Assembly: GCA_013396655.1 (NCBI GenBank)
Contig: WBMV01002675.1
Coordinates: forward strand, 40,928 to 104,927
Reading direction: 5' to 3'
DNA length: 64,000 nucleotides
Origin: Campylorhamphus procurvoides
Taxonomy: Eukaryota; Chordata; Aves; Passeriformes; Dendrocolaptidae
Within the stretch, counting starts at the first letter, position 1, and each line of letters opens with the position of its first letter. Positions 57,790 through 64,000 of the stretch are shown here, piece by piece. A program made the translations under genes and the position numbers. Under the pieces are notes generated by a model that did not search any database, had not been told where the DNA came from, and worked only from the letters and a program-made list of their open reading frames with translations.

Positions 57790-60700
57790 ATTAGCAAGGC
57801 TGGGAGTCACAGAGAGGCCCCAGGGTTTGGGAAGAATTGCTTGATGTTCCACAGGAGTTACTTCAGGGCACCAGGAGGGAATTAGGGAAGGAGCTGGTGA
57901 TGCTGGCACATCTGGAACATGTGCCTTTGGCAGCACCAGGGATTAGCTCCATGTGTTTCCCTCACACGAGGAGGGGACAGCAGGACAAATCTGGAACTTC
58001 AAATAAATAAGTGGGGAAAAAACCCCAACCCAGAGCAGAGGGATCAGGACTAACCAAAAGGTTATGGAGCAATAGAAGTGCAGGTCTCACCCTCTGGGGA
58101 CACTGCTGGTGGTGAGGAGGAATGGAGAGAGCTGGGAGCAACTTCTCCTTGTCAAGTTTAGCTAAAGGATGTCCCTTACAGGGATAAAAGGGATAATTAC
58201 GTCAATGAGGGGAAAATTTGGGGGGGAAAACATCCTCCTTTCTAACCCTGGCTGCATTTCTTAGGCTGCAAACTCGTGATGAACTCTGTGTTCCCAGGCA
58301 GAATATCCTCCCCTGGAAAAAAAAAAAAAAAAATCCAAACCATCCTCTTTTACAAAGAAAATTCATTTAAAAATCAATATTTTCAGATAGTTCTATGAAA
58401 AAGCCCAGAAAAAGAAGCCAAAAAAATGTGGGCAACAAATAAAGGCAAACCCACTCCAGCAATTCCCATTAAACTGGCCACAGACTTCCCCACCACGACT
58501 CAAATCCGGAATTTCCAGCCTTTGTGGCCTCACCAGCCAGACCAGCTGAGGACTCTTGTGCCCCTTTTCTACCACCAATCACTTTATTCCTCATGGAAGC
58601 CTCATCATTCCTGGGATTTGAGCAGCGTGCCGCCCCCTGCCCGCTTTTATTTCATTCCTGGGCACGGTTTTGGGATGAAGCAGCTCCAGAACCGCCCTCC
58701 GCCTCTGAAGGACATGGGGGGAGAGATGCTTTGCTGGTGTCTGTCAGGAATTCGGGATTTAAACCCACGAGGGAAGGCGGGGAGCGGGTGGGAGGCGACA
58801 GCAGAGGCATTTCCATCCTCGGCACCACCGCTCCAGGACCAAAGGATGCCTTAGGTTGCCATCTAGTGACATCGAGGGGAAGGACCGGCGCTTCCAGAGG
58901 GTCCTCTCTGTGCACAGGTTGGATGAGTCCGCTTGTCTCAGGCTCTGGGATCACCCAAAAGCATCACCTGAAGCCTCCGAAGCAGCAGCTCTCTGTCCAT
59001 GCCCGCCCCGTCGCGGTTCCTCCTGCTCGCTCCCCCCTAAATCCCAGCTGCCCACCAAGGCTGGGCTCAACAGGAGCTCAGGAAGCCCAGGATCCTCTCT
59101 GGATTCCATCAAAACCTTGTCCTTGGCACCAAGAAGGCTGGAATGGCACGGTCTGGCAGTGCCACCCAAAGTGCCCTGCAGCTCAGGTGCTCCCTCAGCC
59201 AAATTATCCCCGGCTCTGCTCCCATCCCGGCTCTTTGGACAGCTGGAGAAAAGGTCTTTTGGCAAAAAAACTGATAATGAAGTTTTGGCAAAGGGGTTTC
59301 CATTAGGAATCACTCTCTTCTGGTTTTTAAGGGCATGGAAAGGCGTGGTGCTGAGCAAAACACCTGTCTGGGCATGAAGGGTGTCGTTTCCATGTGTATC
59401 TTGATTTTCCACGGATAAAACCTGGGAAGGGACAAGGAAGAAACCAAAGAGTGGGAGCTCTGGGATTTTCTCAATCAGGGGATGCCCCAGGTCCCCAGGC
59501 TCGCAGCACTCGGCTCCTGCTGTGGTTAATCCAAGGCACTGATGGATGTTCCCAGCTATAAAGCGGCCTTTATTAAAATCCAGGGGCTCTAATTGATTTA
59601 TTCGGGGCAGGGGCGCGTGTCCCCATCGGGGTGTGACCCAGAGCCACCCAGCACCCCATAACTCACAGCACCCTCAGCGTCCCGGCCCCGCCGGTGACAA
59701 CCCTGGGGGGAAGCTCATTCCTCGGCGGTGCTTTATGGGGCGAGGGGTGACACGAGGGGTGACACGAGGGAGTGTCCCCCAGGCTGTGGTCAGGGCAGTT
59801 TACCTGCCCTGGGTAATTTAATCCCGGCTCCAGCGCAGGACCCGCTGTAATGAGGCTCATTAGGACGCCCAATTTAAAGCCCCATTTAAACCAGACATAA
59901 AATAGCTCTTTCTCAGGCACTGGGGCTGCTCAGAGGCCCCAGTTAGAGGCGGCTTCCCCCTCCCAAAACTGCAGGAACCCAAACAAGGTGTCTCTGAAGC
60001 CAGTGGGAAGATGCTGTGCCAGGGAAAACAGCAGCAGTGGGAGAGAATGAGGCCAAGCTCCCAAATATGGACCTGCTGCACCTGTGGGATGGATGGGGAA
60101 GGAGGAGCAGCGTGAAGAAGATGCTGGAGGAGGAGAGAAAGCTGGGAGTGTCCCTGCAGACATCGGGGAGGTTTCAGGACAAGCTGGCACCCAGCCCTGT
60201 CACCAAAGCACCGGGAATGGGCTTTGCCTCCCTGCAGCACCAGGAGCTGTGGGAAGAGGACAAGGAAGAGCCTCATTCCCTGGATCCTGTCTGGGGACAT
60301 GCAAGGTGTCATCCCATCACACCAGAAAGGACCTCATGGACCAGGCACCTCCCCCAGAGAACCTGCTGGGAGAAGAGGAGCCAAAAATCTTTCACACCAA
60401 ATAAAGGCCGCAGAAAGTATTTGATTATTTTTGCATCATTCCTGGAGTGACTAAATCTATTTCCTCTAAAACACTGGAATCTCCCTAAACTCCTGTTTCT
60501 GGGGCCTGGATGCAGGAGGAGAATTACCCAAGTTTTAGCAATGAAATTAAGCTTGGTTTGGTGAACACCTGCCTTCCCCTGGTTAATAACACCAAGCTCC
60601 TGCCTCGGATGCTCCTGCGTTTACTCTCCTGCAAATTATTTTTGTTCTCAGTTGACAAAGATAAATGATGGGATTAATATATATTGGAGAAGTCCTGGCA

Positions 60701-61000
60701 AACACTTTGCCAGCAAAGAGGATGGATTGCTATTATTTCCCTCAGGTAACATAACACAGACAAACTGGATTAAGAGTAATTTGCTGTGGGGTTTAGTTGT
60801 GATCACGAGCCATTAGTGGAACGGTGTTTATGGAAATTGCTTTTTCTCAAGTCAGAATTAGCCTGGCTCTCATTACCTGGCTGGCTCTGGGAAAGGAGGG
60901 ATTGTCTTCAGGGAGAGAAAGGAACCTGGAGATCACCAAGTGCACTGTGGCAGAGAGAGAGGTGCAGATAAAGATTAGGGTGGAAGAGGAGAAGAAAAAT
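57790..61000. other. Intergenic stretch, no gene supported
   Basis: Includes an A17 run (58317-58333) and an AT-rich patch at 60540-60850 (attaatatatattgg). The 144-codon plus frame at 60016-60450 has a Lys/Glu-rich start and an overlapping AATAAA at about 60400, but no splice context or recognisable domain. It is at best a candidate non-coding transcript. Confidence 0.35.
59747..59775 (+). repeat. Tandem duplication, 14 bp x 2
   Basis: gaggggtgacacgaggggtgacacgaggga: two copies of the 14-base unit gaggggtgacac(ga). Confidence 0.9.
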
Positions 61001-61004
61001 CCCA

Positions 61005-61600
61005 GATGGGATTTAGGATGGAAAAGACTTCCCAGACCACCGAGTCCAACTTTTGAACAATCCCTATCTTGTCATCAGCCCAGAGCACTGAGTGCAATGT
61101 CCACTCATTCCTTGAACACCTCCAGGGATGGTGACTCCACCACCTCCCGGGGCAGCCCCTTCCAATGCCTGGGCACCCTTTCCAGGGAGAAAGTCCTCCT
61201 GATGTCCAACCTGAGCCTCCCCTGGAACAGCTTGGGCCTTTGTCCTCTCCTCCTGTCCCTGTTCCCTGGGAACAGAGCCTGACCCCTCTGGGTCCACCTT
61301 CCTGTTGCAGAGAGACAGAAGGTCCCCCCTGAGCATCCTTTTCTCCAGCTGAGCCCCCCCAGCTCCCTCAGCCTCTCCTGCTGCTCCAGCCCCTTCCCCA
61401 GCTCCATTCCCTTCCCTGGACATGCTCCAGCCCCTTCCCCAGCTCCCTTCCCTTCCCTGAATTGAGGGGCCCAGAACTGGACACAGCACTCCAGGTGGCA
61501 CCTTGGCAGTGCCAGCAGGGAGGGACAATCACTGCCCTGGTCCTGCTGACCACACTAAAATCCAGCATCCTGCCAGAGCACCTGAGAAAGAAGGTTCCTG
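61005..61600 (-). mobile_element. CR1 fragment (antisense), longest in the window
   Basis: Antisense CR1 from near its tail inward: gatggaaaagacttcccaga, then gaacacctccagggatggtg, actccaccacctcccggggc, tcctgatgtccaacctgagc, cttcctgttgcagagagaca, ctgagcccccccagctccc, gggcccagaactggacacag, cactccaggtggcaccttgg and gtcctgctgaccacac. About 600 bases remain of an element normally several kilobases long; reverse-transcriptase coding sequence is essentially absent. Confidence 0.95.
61383..61464 (+). repeat. 41-bp tandem duplication inside CR1
   Basis: gctccagccccttccccagc begins at 61383 and again at 61424. Both copies continue tcccttccct. The duplication lies within the antisense CR1 and is absent from the related copy at 35800. 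Confidence 0.85.
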
Positions 61601-61604
61601 CTCC

Positions 61605-63045
61605 TCTCTCCAAGCATCACTGGCACCCTCAGGTCACATACCCCACAGGAGCTGCACTCCAGCAGTGAATAATATTCTCTTTACTTCCAAGACTAAACCT
61701 TGCCTCAAAAACGCTGCATTAGATTGTATTTTGCAGGAAGGAACACTCCCTGCTCTCTTAATGAGGTGCCTGAAGCACAAATGCTCTTTAAAGGAGTGGG
61801 CAGTGGTGGGTTATTCCCAAAGGTCTTTCCCAGGGGGTTGCATTTCCCCATCACCCGAGGAGAAACTGAGGCAGGGGGCGTGAGGAACCGGGCTGGGTGT
61901 AACCCTGGGGGCTGCAGGGCAGGGATTGCCCTAGGGAATGTTGGACCCGGAGTGATGCCCACCCCTGGCAATGCTCCTTCCCAGAGGGTGCAACCTCACT
62001 CCTGGAAAACTGGGGTTCTACCCCAAAACTGCCAGGGAAGTGGCCAGAAATGAGCACAGAGCCCGCTGAGGTGCTCTGGACCATCCCAGGATCGATCCCG
62101 GAGCCCCCACCATTGGCTGGCTCGCAATCAGAATTGTGCCAGCCCGCAGGGTTTGGAAAACAATCCTGGAAGTAATCCCTTTTGATCTGATGCTAATCCC
62201 AGATAATTGCTTTCAGGCTTAATAGGAAAACTGCATTTTCTTGGAGGTTTGGGGAGGCGGTGTTGGTCATTTTGGAAGAGCTTTGATTGAGCTGCTGCTG
62301 GAGGTGCTTGTTTTAGCAGAGGGAGCTCCATTGTCCCCGGGAATGTGGGATGCCAGGAGGAATGACAGAGGCCGTGATCCCGCAATGAAACCCGTCTGCT
62401 GCAGACATCGAGCACATGGGCAGAGCCTCCCGCAGAAAGGAGCCTTCCTGGAGCACTCCAGGCTGGGGGGCCTCAGCTTTTGCTCAAACTGGGGATGCTG
62501 GGGACTCAAATGCATCCGTGGTTTGGAGGAGATGGGATCATTTCATGGCTAAACAATCACACGGGGCTTGGGGTGATGTGGGTGCCCAAGAAGTGCCCCA
62601 CATTTTCAGGATGCATGGATTTGGGATATCTCCAGCCTCCTCAGGCACCGTGTCCCCTCCCAAACCAAACGCCAAGCTCCATCAATCCCAAATCCCAGCC
62701 CCCCGGAGGTGTTTTAGCTGCTGTCAGGTTAATGGGGAGGCAGGATTTGGATGGCAGCTCGTGGGTCACTGTGCTCTGCCTGTGTTCCCCCGGAGCAGGG
62801 CTGACCTTGGCCATGCTTCCTGCTAAGCCTCTAAGACTCCCAAACAATGGTTTTCCCATTGTTCATTAACCAAAGGTTCCCATTTCTCAGTGCTGGGAAC
62901 ACCTCGTGGCCACAGGGCCAAGGAGGGTTTGTGGCCATGCCAGGGTGGCACAACCTTTTTATTTTTGGAATATTGGCCCTTTGAGGAAGAATTGATTTGT
63001 GGTGGGTTATTTAGGAAGGGAAGCTCCCAGTTAAGACGTTGGAGG
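61605..63045. other. Intergenic stretch, no gene seen
   Basis: Mixed GC-rich DNA; overlapping open frames 62128-62869 on both strands without support. Confidence 0.4.
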
Positions 63046-63048
63046 TGA

Positions 63049-63222
63049 TCACAGAATCCTAAAATTCCATAATGGTTTGGATGGGAAGGGATCTTAAAGG
63101 GCATCCTATTCCAACCCCCTGCCATGGGCAGGGACACCTTCCACTAGCCCAGGTTGTTCCAAACCCCATCCAACCTGGCCTTGGACACTCCCAGGGCTGG
63201 GGCAGCCACAGCTTCTCCATCT
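63049..63222 (-). mobile_element. CR1 3' end (antisense)
   Basis: tcacagaatcctaaaattcc, then ataatggtttggatgggaag, ccaaccccctgccatgggca, gggacaccttccactagccc, atccaacctggccttggaca and gcagccacagcttctcc. It preserves the terminal repeat motif well. Confidence 0.96.
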
Positions 63223-63224
63223 TT

Positions 63225-64000
63225 TATAGGGGTGGATGTGTGAGAGATCCTAAAAAGGTGGGATTTTAGAATGAAAAAGCAGCTGAGCCTTTGGGTGTCA
63301 AACCCAAAGCATCCCCAGTTTTTCTGGCTGACTAAGATTGGCCGTAGGATCCTGGAAAATCCAAAAATTCCTGCTGCCTTTGCTCTGAGCTGCTTTGCCC
63401 ACTGGGGGGAGCGTATGGCAAACAATTGGATCCTCGGGCATGGGCTGGGAACAGGTTTGCATGCAAAGGGAGGCTGAGGAAGCTCGCCAGACCTTGCTGT
63501 AGCCAAAGAATATGAAATAAATTAAAAACTGGAGAGGGTTGTGATTTGTTTAATGATGGGCTTGGATGTCTTGCCTTTCACAGCACTTTTCCTACTCAGT
63601 AAGGAAACTCCGTGGAGCTTTTCCTTAATTTAGTTATATAGCTCAGTTATTAAGCATTAATATCGTTTATAATAAAAGCTTAGTTTAGTTTATAACTCAG
63701 CACAGTTACCTTCATTTTAAACAAATAAAATATACAGAGATAAAATGAAATCAGCTGAAATCCTGGTGGAGTTTTGGAAGGTGCTTTAGGAATAATTTTG
63801 GTATTTTCCTCTTGGTGAGTCCCACCTTAAAATATACTTCAGTTGTACCTACTGTGAAGGGAAGAAGAAGAAGAGAAGCATCAGCTCCCCCAGTTCTCAT
63901 ATTGTCACTCCTGTCCCCATCAGAGCCAGGTGCTGCCTTTGGGACGCTTAAACACCTTTCAGGGTCTGTCTGTTGTGCTCCAAATTATGCTTTGTGTGCC
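63225..64000. other. Intergenic stretch to window end, AT-rich at 63530-63870
   Basis: The AT-rich part contains gttatatagctcagttatt and gtttagtttataactcag, a loosely repeated TAACTCAG/TAGCTCAG word, and AAATAAAATATACAGAG. No exon or CR1. Confidence 0.4.

Noticed and set aside
60016..60450. 144-codon frame with an AATAAA at its end, possible gene
   Set aside because: No splice context, no domain and no related copy recognised; kept only as a weak non-coding transcript candidate.
1..64000. tRNA, rRNA, snRNA or endogenous retrovirus sequences
   Set aside because: No cloverleaf A/B-box pair, rRNA core, LTR pair or retroviral coding motif was recognised by eye; a covariance-model search and repeat masking would settle this.

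Overview
This window looks like vertebrate nuclear DNA from a bird, probably a passerine. The main evidence is about two dozen short, 5'-truncated copies of the avian LINE CR1. Many carry the characteristic 3'-tail wording (cacaggttgcccagagaagctg, then aaggtcccttccaacccaaaccattctgtgattc, or its reverse complement). The local base composition is mosaic: GC-rich stretches alternate with AT-rich blocks, there is no SINE-like background, and almost nothing reads as protein. There are no bacterial or viral operons, no CRISPR array and no recognisable RNA gene.

Layout. (1) Positions 1-2735 look like the 3' end of a plus-strand gene. They hold the tail of an internal exon (1-55, with a GTGAGA donor), an intron of about 2.05 kb, a terminal exon starting after a strong polypyrimidine tract and AG at 2106-2107, an in-frame stop at 2197-2199, and a 3' UTR with an AATAAA signal at 2710-2715. 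I do not recognise the protein. (2) From about 2.75 kb to the end I see no supportable coding exon. This long non-coding tract holds scattered CR1 fragments on both strands, many tandem repeats, and a series of AT-rich, CR1-free blocks with homeodomain/RUNX/TEAD-like motifs. Those blocks resemble the conserved non-coding elements found beside developmental genes. Candidates lie near 0.4-0.95, 8.4-9.0, 10.1-10.96, 16.2-16.68, 18.6-19.15, 21.4-22.3, 32.2-33.05, 44.6-45.0 and 55.97-56.2 kb. Conservation cannot be seen from one sequence, so these are inferences.

The most distinctive structures are repeats. There are two old, strongly diverged AT-rich tandem arrays (about 40-bp period at 12.6-12.9 kb; about 70-bp period at 48.2-48.57 kb). 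There are two well-preserved GC-richer minisatellites (17-bp unit, about 25 copies, 45.52-45.94 kb; 43-bp unit, 7 copies, 55.39-55.69 kb). A 19-bp-periodic A-rich array lies at 22.83-22.92 kb. A CR1 copy at about 15.02-15.29 kb has its upstream part inverted, as expected from twin-primed retroposition. In the 32.2-33.05 kb block, a symmetric arrangement (AATAAATG - inverted CCGAGC arms - AATAAATG, flanked by a duplicated TGATCTCAC...ACGTG motif) is the best candidate for an undescribed regulatory module.

The long open frames in the window are explained by repeat composition or by chance in GC-rich DNA. No new multi-gene system is present as far as I can tell.
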